Below, in pieces: positions 24,728 to 34,585 of a stretch of DNA of 64,000 bases; positions within the stretch are counted from its first letter, which is position 1, and each line of letters begins with the position of its first letter. Origin of the DNA: Gammaproteobacteria bacterium (lineage in GTDB: Bacteria > Pseudomonadota > Gammaproteobacteria > Burkholderiales > Rhodocyclaceae); assembly GCA_018819515.1 (NCBI GenBank), contig JAHJPX010000005.1, positions 33,114 to 97,113 of the forward strand. The letters run 5' to 3'. Position numbers and translations under genes: made by a program. The notes under the pieces are model-generated. The model saw only the letters and a program-made list of their open reading frames with translations. It was not told the DNA's origin and ran no database searches.

Positions 24728-25852
24728 TTGAAGGTTCTACACGTCTATCGAACCTACTTCCCCGATCCACCCGGTGGGTTGCAGGAGGCCATTCGTCAGA
24801 TATGCCTTGCCACCCGTGAGCGCGGAATAGAAAACACTATCTTCACTTTGTCGCCAAACCCAGTTCCATTGGAAATATCAAGACCGGAAGGCAGGGTCGT
24901 GCGGCGCAAGTCGTGGGCGGCGCCAGCATCATGCGATCTCGGCGATCTTTCCGCGTGCGCAACGTTTCGCGGTCTTGCCGACGAAGCGGACTTAATTCAC
25001 TACTTTTTTCCATGGCCGTTTGCGGACTTGCTTCGCCACTGCGCTTCCTCCGGCAAGCCCGCAGTCCTTACCTACGTATCTGATATCGTTCGGCAGCGAT
25101 GGCTGGGGGCAGCGTACGCGCCGTTGATGTGGAATACCTTGAGAGGCATGAAAGCCATTGTCGCCGGCGCTCCGGCGTACGTGCGTACCAGTCCGGTATT
25201 GTCCAACTCTTCGTTGGCTGATCGGGTGCGCGTGATTCCTTTCGGCATCGACGAGCAATCCTATCCCCAGTTGGGTGACGACAGCGTATTGCAACGTCTG
25301 GGGATTGATGGCGCGGAACCCTATTTTCTGTTTATCGGAGTGCTCCGCTATTACAAGGGTTTGCATTTCCTGATACAGGCGGCAGATTCGGTCGGTGCCA
25401 AGGTGATAGTCGCCGGGACAGGGCCGGAGGGTGAGGCCTTGCGCAACCAGGCACGGCAACTCGGTGCGACCAATGTGATTTTCGCCGGGCAGGTCACGGA
25501 TGCGGAGAAAGTGACCTTGCTGCGCAATTGCCGTGCATTGGCTCTTCCATCGCACTTGCGTTCGGAGGCCTACGGCATGGTGTTGGTTGAAGCGGCGATG
25601 TTTGGCAAGCCTATGGTTTCGTGTGAAATCGGTACCGGTACGTCGTTTATCAATACGGCGGGCGAAACTGGTTTTGTCGTACCTGCGGAATCTCCGTTGG
25701 CACTCGCGGAGGCTATGAATGCGCTGCTCACCGACGAGCAATTGGCGGTCGCGATGGGACATGCGGCGCGTCGTCGGTACGAATCGCTCTTTTCCGCGAA
25801 GGTCATGGGGCAGTCCTATGCTGATCTCTTCTCCGAAGTGGCCGCCGAGTGA
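24728..25852 (+). CDS. Family 4 glycosyltransferase
   Basis: 374 residues starting at a TTG (LHVYRTYFPDPPGGLQEAIRQI follows). The GT-B pattern is clear: early Gly-rich acceptor loop (DPPGGLQ), FIGVLRYYKGLHFLIQAAD, VIVAGTGPEGEAL, and the donor motif SEAYGMVLVEAAMFGKPMVS. No in-frame ATG offers a better start. Donor sugar unknown. Part of the same transcription unit, 11 bp after the previous gene. Confidence 0.87.
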   Translation: MKVLHVYRTYFPDPPGGLQEAIRQICLATRERGIENTIFTLSPNPVPLEISRPEGRVVRRKSWAAPASCDLGDLSACATFRGLADEADLIHYFFPWPFADLLRHCASSGKPAVLTYVSDIVRQRWLGAAYAPLMWNTLRGMKAIVAGAPAYVRTSPVLSNSSLADRVRVIPFGIDEQSYPQLGDDSVLQRLGIDGAEPYFLFIGVLRYYKGLHFLIQAADSVGAKVIVAGTGPEGEALRNQARQLGATNVIFAGQVTDAEKVTLLRNCRALALPSHLRSEAYGMVLVEAAMFGKPMVSCEIGTGTSFINTAGETGFVVPAESPLALAEAMNALLTDEQLAVAMGHAARRRYESLFSAKVMGQSYADLFSEVAAE

Positions 25853-25865
25853 GGCGTTGTCGGCG

Positions 25866-26798
25866 ATGGAGTTGATAACGGGTAGCACTGGTTTCATCGG
25901 TTCGCGCTTGATGCGGCCAGCAAGTCGCGCACTGGTTCGACATCCAACCGACGCATCGAATTCGATAGTTGGCGACCTGCTCAATCCCGCATCCTTGCGG
26001 GGAGCCTGTGCCGATATCAAATGTGTATTTCATTGCGCGGGTTATGCGCATGCCTTTACGACGTCCGACCCTGATCTCCATTGGCGCGTTAACTTTGAGG
26101 GAACGCGCAACTTGCTTGATGCCGCCGTAGAGACGGGGGTGAAGCGCTTCATCTTACTTTCCAGCGTGAAGGCGATGGCCGAACCGGGCGACGAATGCGT
26201 CGATGAGGACTGGCCGGGTGAGCCGGTTTCGGCTTACGGCCGTGCCAAGCGGGCGGCCGAGGACGCGGTGCTGGAGGCGGGGATCAAGTACGGTATGCAC
26301 GTTGTCAATCTGCGGCTGGCGATGGTTTACGGCCGGGGTGGGAAGGGCAATCTGGAACGGATGGCGCGGGGGATTCGCGCCGGCTGGTTTCCGCGTTTGC
26401 CGGATACCGGCAATCGGCGTTCGCTGGTTCACGTCGACGATGTGGTGGTGGCAGCGCGGGCAGTGGCGGACGCCCCGGCTGCGAACGGGCGCACATATAT
26501 TGTCGCCGATCCCCGACCGTACTCGGGCCGGGAGATATTCGACACCATCCGTGGCGTGTCGCCACGGCTGACTTTTCCCTGGAGCGTTCCCGCGCCGGTG
26601 CTGCGGGCTGGCGGCGCGGTGGCTGACTGGGGTGGGCGTTTGCTAGGGCGGCCGTTGCCGCTCAATTCGGAAATGGTCGAGCGGCTGCTGGGTTCGGCCT
26701 GCTACTCTCCGGCGCGGATCGAGCGCGAACTCGGCTGGTGGGCGAAGGTGGGCCTGGAAGAGGGCGCGCGGGAGATGCTGGGAGTCGATAAGCGCTGA
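25866..26798 (+). CDS. NAD-dependent epimerase/dehydratase (UDP-sugar 4-epimerase-like)
   Basis: 310 residues from ATG 25866. An extended SDR protein with the cofactor loop ITGSTGFIGSRL, VFHCAGYAHAF, LLSSVKAMAE, the catalytic YGRAKRAAED and VNLRLAMVYGRGGKGNLERM. It resembles reductases/epimerases placed beside PglC/WcaJ-type initiating transferases that make the lipid-linked first sugar. Residues encoded at 26551-26576 (GVSPRLTF) come from a copy of the dispersed repeat. The exact sugar substrate is uncertain. Confidence 0.82.
   Translation: MELITGSTGFIGSRLMRPASRALVRHPTDASNSIVGDLLNPASLRGACADIKCVFHCAGYAHAFTTSDPDLHWRVNFEGTRNLLDAAVETGVKRFILLSSVKAMAEPGDECVDEDWPGEPVSAYGRAKRAAEDAVLEAGIKYGMHVVNLRLAMVYGRGGKGNLERMARGIRAGWFPRLPDTGNRRSLVHVDDVVVAARAVADAPAANGRTYIVADPRPYSGREIFDTIRGVSPRLTFPWSVPAPVLRAGGAVADWGGRLLGRPLPLNSEMVERLLGSACYSPARIERELGWWAKVGLEEGAREMLGVDKR
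26551..26576 (-). repeat. Dispersed hairpin repeat, copy 2 (inside the epimerase gene)
   Basis: Reverse complement of AAAAGTCAGCC + GTGGCG-ACA-CGCCAC, 26 of 26 bp identical to the dnaX copy. Read by the epimerase gene as GVSPRLTF. Confidence 0.88.
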
Positions 26799-26882
26799 GT
26801 CATACCCTGATTCTATGCGCCGAAGGACGGGCATCGACTACCGGACTCGGTGGTTTACAGACAGGATCATCCGGAATTGGCA

Positions 26883-26920
26883 CTTCAATTGAAGCGAACG
26901 GTTATTATGTTATCTATAAC
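26883..26920 (+). promoter_or_regulatory. Probable promoter with two palindromes upstream of the Fic gene
   Basis: CTTCAATTGAAG (26883-26894) is a perfect palindrome containing a -35-like TTGAAG. 16 bp later, GTTATCTATAAC (26909-26920) is another palindrome covering a -10-like TATCTA. The gene downstream encodes an N-terminal winged-helix domain, so autoregulation is plausible. Confidence 0.45.
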
Positions 26921-26952
26921 AGTAACTTGACTTGCACATTATCTTGTCAGAA

Positions 26953-28128
26953 ATGGTACGTTCGACCGTATTATCGTTGAAGGAACTCGCGCAGGGCATA
27001 CTTGCGGCAGGCCCGCGCGGGATTTCGCCGGATGCCTTGGGCGGGCAGTACGCCGGGGCAAGCCGGTCTACGCTCAACCGCCGCTTGCGGGAACTGGTTG
27101 TTTCGGGGCGGATCAAGGCTGTCGGCAGGGGGCCGGGAACGCGCTACGTTTCGCTGGTGCAGTTTCCCGAGGAGGATATTCGACGCTACTTCGAGACCGA
27201 TTGGCAGGCGCGACCTGCCGTCGCATTCCACGAGGACCAACTATTGCCGGAACCGGCAATGGCGCCGGAAAAGGCGGTTCGGCTGCGCAAGTTGAGCGCC
27301 ATCTCCCGGTCGCTCGACAGGAAGTTCCTGGCCGATTTCCTGATCGATTTCTCGTGGGCTTCGGCATTGCTGGAGGGAAGCACCTATTCGGCCATCGACA
27401 CCCAGGCGTTGATCGAATACGGCCAGCGCAATCCGGAGAAGCCGCTCGAAGATGCGTTGTTGATCCTCAACCACAAGAACGCCATCGAGTACCTCTGGAT
27501 GCATCGCGAGCTTTCCGTAGAGACACTGTGCCAACTTCAGTCTTTGCTCACCGATCGGCATGGTCTGCCTGAAGCAGCCGACTCGGACCATTTTCTTCCC
27601 GATGAACAACGTGGCTTGCCGAGGGAGTTCGAGGAAGTACGTTTGGGGCGGTCCGCCTATGGTCCGCCGTTCCGGCCCGGAACGGGGTACGTCGGCCAGG
27701 CCCTGGCGCAGATTGTGTCCACGGCCAAAGCGCTCGACCCGGTGGCCGCCGCGCTTTATTTAATGACGCGTCTTCCCTATTTGCAGGCGTTTGCGAACGG
27801 AAACAAGCGGACGTCTCGTCTGGCGGCCAATTTGCCTTTGCTGGCGGCCGGCATGTTGCCGATCTCGTTTGTCGATTTCGCCAAAGCGGACTATGTTCTT
27901 GGCATGTCGGCGTTCTATGAGTTGGGAGACATCCAGATCGTCGAGCGGGTGTTCATTCAGGGTTACGTGCGGTCGATCGTTCGCGGCAGTGACCTGCCGG
28001 CGTCCGTTCGGGTCGGTGGTTTCAACGTAAGCGAGGTAGTCGGCGAGCTGGTGAAATATGTGCAATCGGGCCAGCTGCCGCGTGACCCGGGCGCGGCCAT
28101 GTTTCTGACAACCGGACGGACGAAGTAG
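26953..28128 (+). CDS. Fic-domain protein with N-terminal winged helix and altered catalytic motif
   Basis: About 391 residues from ATG 26953 (TTG at 26932 is an alternative). Residues 1-65 form a winged helix-turn-helix (LKELAQGILAAGPRGISPDALG, STLNRRLRELVVSGRI). An inhibitory-type helix motif S/TxxxEG is present (SALLEGSTYS). The Fic core reads QAFANGNKRTSR where active AMP-transferases have HxFx(D/E)GNxRxxR, so the catalytic His is Gln and the acidic metal ligand Asn. It may be a regulator or binding protein rather than an AMPylator. It sits within the polysaccharide locus, just before the phosphoglycosyl transferase gene. Confidence 0.85.
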   Translation: MVRSTVLSLKELAQGILAAGPRGISPDALGGQYAGASRSTLNRRLRELVVSGRIKAVGRGPGTRYVSLVQFPEEDIRRYFETDWQARPAVAFHEDQLLPEPAMAPEKAVRLRKLSAISRSLDRKFLADFLIDFSWASALLEGSTYSAIDTQALIEYGQRNPEKPLEDALLILNHKNAIEYLWMHRELSVETLCQLQSLLTDRHGLPEAADSDHFLPDEQRGLPREFEEVRLGRSAYGPPFRPGTGYVGQALAQIVSTAKALDPVAAALYLMTRLPYLQAFANGNKRTSRLAANLPLLAAGMLPISFVDFAKADYVLGMSAFYELGDIQIVERVFIQGYVRSIVRGSDLPASVRVGGFNVSEVVGELVKYVQSGQLPRDPGAAMFLTTGRTK

Positions 28129-28146
28129 CGACGCGGGAGTCCGGAC

Positions 28147-28707
28147 TTGAAACGCGCCTTCGACCTGTTCTTGGTTTTTCTGGCCGCGATGGTATTGGCG
28201 CTGCCGATCCTTCTCGTTGCGCTGGTCGTCCGCGCCACCTCTCCCGGCCCGGCACTCTATTGGTCGGATCGGGTCGGTGCCGGCAACCGGATTTTCCGCA
28301 TGCCCAAGTTCAGGACGATGCGCGTTGGTACGCCGGCAGTGGCGACCCATAGGCTGGCTGATCCGGAACGTTATCTGACGCCGATCGGCGGATTCCTGCG
28401 CCGGACCAGTCTGGACGAGTTGCCGCAATTGTGGAGTGTCCTCGTGGGCGACATGAGCTTCGTCGGCCCGCGTCCGGCCTTGTTCAATCAGGATGACCTG
28501 GTTGCGCTGCGCACCGAGCGGGGTGTGCATCGGCTCCTGCCCGGCATTACCGGCTGGGCGCAGGTGAATGGCCGCGACGATCTGCCCATACCGGTGAAGG
28601 TCGAATTCGATGCGGAATACCTGCGCCGGCAGTCGTTCGGCTTCGATTTGAAGATATTATTACTGACTCTTTTCAAGGTTGCGAAAGCGTCGGGTGTGTC
28701 GCATTAG
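28147..28707 (+). CDS. Initiating sugar phosphate transferase (PglC/WcaJ-type, small form)
   Basis: A monotopic phosphoglycosyl transferase moving a sugar phosphate from a UDP-sugar to undecaprenyl phosphate. The TTG start (28147) gives 186 residues: a membrane hairpin (FDLFLVFLAAMVLALPILLVALV), then SPGPALYWSDRVG, PKFRTMRVG, LRRTSLDELPQLWSVLVGDMSFVGPRP and LLPGITGWAQVNGRD. The size fits the minimal catalytic form (PglC, WbaP C-domain). It would start chain synthesis for this locus. Confidence 0.93.
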   Translation: MKRAFDLFLVFLAAMVLALPILLVALVVRATSPGPALYWSDRVGAGNRIFRMPKFRTMRVGTPAVATHRLADPERYLTPIGGFLRRTSLDELPQLWSVLVGDMSFVGPRPALFNQDDLVALRTERGVHRLLPGITGWAQVNGRDDLPIPVKVEFDAEYLRRQSFGFDLKILLLTLFKVAKASGVSH

Positions 28708-28719
28708 TATGGCTTTATC

Positions 28720-30528
<1,809 letters not shown>

Positions 30529-30547
30529 ATCCGTGGGGCGGAAATGA

Positions 30548-30583
30548 CGGCGGGGACGCAGTTTGGTAACTGAGCCCCCGCCG
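30548..30583. terminator. Long hairpin between the converging wbpM-like gene and tmRNA
   Basis: CGGCGGGG (30548-30555) pairs with CCCCGCCG (30576-30583), and an inner CAGTT/AACTG stem closes a TGGT loop. A T-rich run follows on the plus strand. It may end both converging transcripts or form the 3' part of the tmRNA precursor. Confidence 0.6.
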
Positions 30584-30805
30584 GTAGTCATTCTGTTTCT
30601 TGGATGGCTACATCCTCAGCAGGCCGTTTTAGGCGGCCAGTGCGAAACGCTCATCGTTGGCGTTTGTGGTTTTGCGCGGATTACGTCCGTCGCCTTTCGG
30701 GCCGCCTGCTAACCTTCTACGCCCTGTCGAAACCAGTACACCCCCCCAGTGGTGGAGGTGGCGGGAATCGAACCCGCGTCCAGAACGCTTCCGGGTCGCC
30801 GGAAT
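30584..30805 (-). ncRNA. ssrA: Transfer-messenger RNA, permuted two-piece type (boundaries approximate)
   Basis: Rescues stalled ribosomes and tags nascent proteins. The tag reading frame (30661 to 30629) is ANDERFALAA followed by TAA. Upstream of it on the minus strand lies the 3' tRNA half: T arm GCGGGTTCGATTCCCGC, acceptor strand CACCTCC and A-CCA ending at 30750. The 5' half begins immediately after, with acceptor strand GGGGGTG (30745-30739). The acceptor strands pair (one G-U), and AGGGCGT can pair with GCGTTCT as helix P2. So the gene order is 3'-half, short spacer, 5'-half plus tag: a circularly permuted ssrA, known in a betaproteobacterial lineage. Confidence 0.9.
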
Positions 30806-30851
30806 TACGACCATGGACAGCATTATGGTGGCGACGGGTCGGCAATTCAAG

Positions 30852-31511
30852 CTAAAGGATGTCGAGCAGGTTCAGCGGGGCGGCGATCGTCGCGTCGGCG
30901 TTCCAGTCGGCGATTGGCACTCCGTCGCCCAGATAGCCCCAGGCGGCCGCGATGGCGCGCATGCCGGCGGCGTGGGCGGCCTGCACGTCGCGCAGGTCGT
31001 CGCCGACGTAAAAAGTCAGCCGTGGCGGTACGCCGGCCTGCTCGCAAGCGAGGAGCAGGGTGTCGGGAGCGGGCTTCGGTTTGGGCGCCGAATCGCCCGA
31101 GATGATGGCGGCGCTGCGCTCGGTGAGACCCAGGCAATCGATCAGCGGCTCGGTGAAACGGGCCGGCTTGTTGGTGACGACGCCCCAAAGGATGTCGCGC
31201 CTTTCCAGCGCGTCGAGCAACTCGGCCATGCCGTCGAACAGCCGCGTGCCAACGCAGATGCGCGCCGCATAGAGTTCCAGGAAGCGTTTGGCCAAGTCCG
31301 GATAGTCGGCATCGTCCGGCTTCAGGCCGAAGCCGATGCCGAGCATGCCGCGCGTGCCGGCGGAGACATGCGGGCGCAGGACCGCCGTGTCCATCGGCGC
31401 CCGGCCGACCTCGATCAGCAGTTCGTTCAACGCGCCGCCGAGATCCGGGGCGGTGTCCGCCAGTGTGCCGTCGAGGTCGAAGAAGACTGCGCGAATACCC
31501 CGCTCAGGCAT
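30852..31511 (-). CDS. gph: Phosphoglycolate phosphatase (HAD family)
   Basis: Dephosphorylates 2-phosphoglycolate, a by-product of DNA repair and oxygenation. The 219-residue HAD enzyme has motif I FFDLDGTLADTAPDL, motif II VVTNKP, motif III Lys in KPKPAPDTLLLA and motif IV VGDDLRDVQAAHAAGM. Residues GVPPRLTF just before motif IV are encoded by a copy of the dispersed repeat, without an obvious length change. It overlaps ubiG by 8 bp, a common pairing in betaproteobacteria. Confidence 0.93.
   Translation of the reverse strand: MPERGIRAVFFDLDGTLADTAPDLGGALNELLIEVGRAPMDTAVLRPHVSAGTRGMLGIGFGLKPDDADYPDLAKRFLELYAARICVGTRLFDGMAELLDALERRDILWGVVTNKPARFTEPLIDCLGLTERSAAIISGDSAPKPKPAPDTLLLACEQAGVPPRLTFYVGDDLRDVQAAHAAGMRAIAAAWGYLGDGVPIADWNADATIAAPLNLLDIL
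31011..31036 (+). repeat. Dispersed hairpin repeat, copy 3 (inside gph)
   Basis: AAAAGTCAGCCGTGGCG then GTA-CGCC-GG. The head is identical to the other copies, and the hairpin stem is CCGTGGCG/CGCCGG with imperfect outer pairs. In gph (opposite strand) it reads GVPPRLTF. Confidence 0.85.
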
Positions 31512-32205
31512 CGCGGCGGGCGCGGATCAGATAATTGACGGACGTGTCACGGCCCAGCGAATACGTCTTGGCGAGCGGGTTGTAGCTCATTCCGACCACT
31601 TCGAGCACCGAAAGGCCGGCTTCGCGACACTGCCGGGCCAGTTCGGCCGGACGCAGGAACTTCGCGTAGTCGTGCGTGCCGCGCGGCAGCATGTTCAGGA
31701 GGTATTCGGCGCCGACTACTGCGAACAGATAGGCCTTCGGGTTGCGGCTGATGGTCGAGAAGAATACCGAGCCGCCCGGCTTGGCCATCTGCGCGCAGGC
31801 GCGCACGATGCTCGCCGGGTCGGGCACGTGCTCCAGCATTTCCAGGCAGGTCACCACATCGAACGCCGCGGGTTCGGACTTGGCCATGTCTTCGGCGGAA
31901 ATGTGGCGGTAATCGACCTTCAAGCCGGATTCGAGCAGGTGGAGCTTTGCCACGCCGAGTGCCTTCTCGCCGAGGTCGATTCCGGTCACGTCGGCACCGA
32001 GCGAGGCCATGCCCTCCGACAGCAGGCCGCCGCCGCAGCCGACGTCGACGACCTTCTTGCCCTTGAGGTTGTAGTTGCGGTCGATCCAGCCCAGCCGCAA
32101 GGGATTTATGTCGTGCAAGGGCTTGAATTCGGAGTTCGGATCCCACCAGCGGTGGGCGAGGTCGCCAAACTTGGCGAGTTCCTGAGGGTCGGCGTTTGCG
32201 TTCAT
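31504..32205 (-). CDS. ubiG: Ubiquinone biosynthesis O-methyltransferase UbiG
   Basis: Carries out both O-methylations of ubiquinone synthesis at the inner membrane. 233 residues with the N-terminal FGDLAHRWWDPNSEFKPLHDINPLRL, SAM motif VVDVGCGGGLLSEGMASLGADVTGID, and FDVVTCLEMLEHVPDP. All are diagnostic. It is cotranscribed with gph. Confidence 0.96.
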   Translation of the reverse strand: MNANADPQELAKFGDLAHRWWDPNSEFKPLHDINPLRLGWIDRNYNLKGKKVVDVGCGGGLLSEGMASLGADVTGIDLGEKALGVAKLHLLESGLKVDYRHISAEDMAKSEPAAFDVVTCLEMLEHVPDPASIVRACAQMAKPGGSVFFSTISRNPKAYLFAVVGAEYLLNMLPRGTHDYAKFLRPAELARQCREAGLSVLEVVGMSYNPLAKTYSLGRDTSVNYLIRARRDA

Positions 32206-32303
32206 GGCGGGTATTGTAGGCAGACAATGCGCGCGTTGCGTACATTGCGTTGTCGGCCAAGGTGAGCGGAATAAACATCATGCCGCGCGCGGCGGTCGGA
32301 AGC

Positions 32304-32332
32304 AAAAAAAAGCCCTGCGGCGCAGGGCTTTG
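32304..32332 (-). terminator. Rho-independent terminator after the OmpA-family gene
   Basis: On the minus strand AAAGCCCTGCG pairs with CGCAGGGCTTT and is followed by a run of T (A-tract 32304-32311 on the plus strand). It separates the OmpA-like gene from ubiG. Confidence 0.85.
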
Positions 32333-32351
32333 GTTTCAATCGCCGCAGCGC

Positions 32352-33053
32352 TTATTTCGGCATGCGAGTGCCGATGACCTCGATCTCGACGCGGCGGTCG
32401 GGTTGCAGACATTCGACCACCTTGGCGCTCTTCCTGCCAGCACAGGCCTTTGCATCGGTGACCGGCTGGGTGCTGCCCTTGCCCTCCGTATAAACGCGGT
32501 TGGCCTCGACGCCTGCGCCCACCAGATAGCTCTTAACCGCTTCGGCGCGGCGCTCGGAAAGCTTCTGGTTGTAGGCGGCGTTGCCGAACCGGTCGGCGTG
32601 GCCAACGGCGATGACGACTTCGAGCTTGATTTCGTTCATCTTCGCGGCGACGTCATCCAGCTTGGCTTTGGCTTCCGGACGCAGAACCGCCTTGTCGAAA
32701 TTGAACAGCGCGGAGGCGCCGAGCGTTACCTTCTCGGCGACAGGCACGGGTGCCGGCGCGGGTTTCGGGGCCGGCGCGGGAACGGGGACCGGCGCGGGGG
32801 CAGCGGCGACCGGGACCGGCGGTTCCGGCTTCTTCACCAGTTCCGGATCGCATTCCTCGATCGCCATTGCCGGCGTCCAGTAGCCGGTGCGCCAGCACAA
32901 GCCGAAACCGCTTTTGGTGACTGTGCCGCGTTGGTCGATGTTGTAGCCGATGACATTGCTTATGTCGATCCCGGGCGTTTGGGCCAGCGCGTATCCGCCG
33001 ATACCGAGCAAAGCGGCGAGCAGCAAAGACTTGGGTGTATGTTTCATATTCAT
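32352..33053 (-). CDS. OmpA-family outer-membrane/peptidoglycan-binding protein
   Basis: 233 residues: signal peptide (MKHTPKSLLLAALLGIGGYALA), a short N-terminal domain with two cysteines (LCWRTGYWTPAMAIEECDPEL), a Pro/Ala/Val-rich linker (about residues 73-105) and a C-terminal OmpA domain (ALFNFDKAVLRPEAKAKLDDVA, VGHADRFGNAAYNQKLSERRAEAVKSYL, DRRVEIEV). No beta-barrel is present, so it likely tethers the envelope to peptidoglycan. This architecture is common in betaproteobacteria. Confidence 0.9.
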   Translation of the reverse strand: MNMKHTPKSLLLAALLGIGGYALAQTPGIDISNVIGYNIDQRGTVTKSGFGLCWRTGYWTPAMAIEECDPELVKKPEPPVPVAAAPAPVPVPAPAPKPAPAPVPVAEKVTLGASALFNFDKAVLRPEAKAKLDDVAAKMNEIKLEVVIAVGHADRFGNAAYNQKLSERRAEAVKSYLVGAGVEANRVYTEGKGSTQPVTDAKACAGRKSAKVVECLQPDRRVEIEVIGTRMPK

Positions 33054-33106
33054 TGTTCTCCGTTGAAATGGATTGGATTTGGCAAGACTGTATGAATTAT
33101 GGTTAT

Positions 33107-33137
33107 TTTATATGGATATGTTGCGGCATACATGCAA
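33107..33137 (-). promoter_or_regulatory. Possible promoter of the OmpA-family gene
   Basis: On the minus strand TTGCAT (33137-33132) and TATAAA (33112-33107) are 19 bp apart. The long spacer makes this tentative; CATAAT at 33101-33096 is an alternative -10. Confidence 0.3.
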
Positions 33138-33155
33138 GCCACCATCAGGCTCCGA

Positions 33156-34469
33156 CTAACTCAATCGATTATGCCATGAGTTTCCGAGGCTGCTCAATGT
33201 GTCGTCGGATACGCCCACCGGCCGCCCGTTCCTGATTCGCGGCTTGCCAGCAACCCAAACGTGGCTTACCTGCTCTCGCCCCGCGACATGGACGACATGC
33301 GACGCGGGGTCGAAGCAAGGCTGGGAGTACCAGTCGTTCAGGCGGATCGAGCACAAATCGGCCCACTTCCCCGGTACCAGTGAGCCGATTGCCGATTCCA
33401 GGCCGAGCGCGGCGGCGCCGTCCAGCGTCGCCATGCGCAGAACCCGGTGGGCGGGAACGTCGGCTGCGTTGCCGCTGGCGACCTTGGCCAGCAGCGTTGC
33501 CTGGCGCATTTCCCGCAGCATGTCGAGGCGGTTGTTGCTCGCGGCACCGTCCGTGCCGATCCCCACCCGAACGCCACCGGCCAACAGGTCCGAAATCGGT
33601 GCAATGCCGCTGGCGAGTTTCAGGTTGGACGTCGGACAATGGGCGACGAAGCAGCCACTCGACGCCAACTGACTGATTTCATGGGAGTCAAGGTGTACGG
33701 CATGTACGGCGATGAGGTTTTGCGCCAATAGGCCCAACCGCCGCAGGCGCTCCAGTGGGCGTATACCATGCCGGACCAGGCTTTCCTCGATCTCGGCCCT
33801 GGTTTCATGCAGGTGTATGTGGATGGGCAGGTCGAGCTGGGCGGCGAGCGTGGCAACCTGCTCGAACGTCCGGTCGCTGACGGTATACGGAGCGTGGGGC
33901 GCCATCGCAAACGAGACCAGCGGTTCGTCCTTCCACGCGTCGCGGGCGGCCAGGCCTTTGGCCAGATAATCGTCGGCGTCGTTCGCATAGGCGGTGGGAA
34001 ACTCCAGCACTGCGACGCCCAGCACGGCGCGGATGCCGGCCATGCGCGCGGCTTCGGCCGCCGCGTCCGGAAAGAAGTACATGTCGTTGAAGCAAGTTAC
34101 ACCGCCGCGCAGCATCTCCCAGGCGGCGAGCAGGGTGCCGTCACGAATGAAGGCGGGGGAGACGTGGGTGCGCTCGGCCGGCCAGACGCGATCCTCGAGC
34201 CAGCGCATCAGCGGCAGGTCGTCGGCGTAGCCGCGCAGCAGCGTCATGGCTGCGTGGGTATGGGTGTTGACCAGCCCGGGGAGCAGCGCTTCGCCGGGCA
34301 GGCGAAGGTATTCCGCCGGAGAATAGCGGGCGAGGGCTTCGGCAACCGGAAGCAGGGCGAGGATACGTCCCTTGTCGACGGCCAGTGCATGCCCCTCCAG
34401 CACCGTGTCCGGCGGCTCGATGGGGATGATCCAGCCGGGCTCGATGAGCAGGTCGATGGGGAGGGCCAT
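33156..34469 (-). CDS. mtaD: TRZ/ATZ-family amidohydrolase, probable 5'-methylthioadenosine/S-adenosylhomocysteine deaminase
   Basis: A metal-dependent deaminase of the amidohydrolase superfamily, 437 residues from ATG 34469 (MALPIDLLIEPGWIIPIEP). Metal ligands are visible in LVNTHTHAAMTL, HIHLHETRAE, AVHAVHLDSHE and GTDGAASNN, with APHAPYTVSD near the substrate site. In many beta- and gammaproteobacteria a homologue sits beside ubiG and gyrA, as here. The substrate (MTA/SAH or another adenosine derivative) is a family-level inference. Confidence 0.87.
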   Translation of the reverse strand: MALPIDLLIEPGWIIPIEPPDTVLEGHALAVDKGRILALLPVAEALARYSPAEYLRLPGEALLPGLVNTHTHAAMTLLRGYADDLPLMRWLEDRVWPAERTHVSPAFIRDGTLLAAWEMLRGGVTCFNDMYFFPDAAAEAARMAGIRAVLGVAVLEFPTAYANDADDYLAKGLAARDAWKDEPLVSFAMAPHAPYTVSDRTFEQVATLAAQLDLPIHIHLHETRAEIEESLVRHGIRPLERLRRLGLLAQNLIAVHAVHLDSHEISQLASSGCFVAHCPTSNLKLASGIAPISDLLAGGVRVGIGTDGAASNNRLDMLREMRQATLLAKVASGNAADVPAHRVLRMATLDGAAALGLESAIGSLVPGKWADLCSIRLNDWYSQPCFDPASHVVHVAGREQVSHVWVAGKPRIRNGRPVGVSDDTLSSLGNSWHNRLS

Positions 34470-34507
34470 GGGACCGATTAAAGCAGATTCATCTGTGGCG
34501 AACAACG

Positions 34508-34535
34508 CGGACAGGCAATGTCCGCATGATAAAAT
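34508..34535 (+). promoter_or_regulatory. Probable gyrA promoter with overlapping inverted repeat
   Basis: -35-like CGGACA (34508-34513), 16-bp spacer, -10 TAAAAT (34530-34535). GGACA-GGCAA-TGTCC (34509-34523) forms a 5-bp inverted repeat inside the promoter. Confidence 0.45.
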
Positions 34536-34585
34536 CACTCTCTTTTTCAGGCCGGTAATTTCTGGCCAATTTCGCGGCGCCCTCG

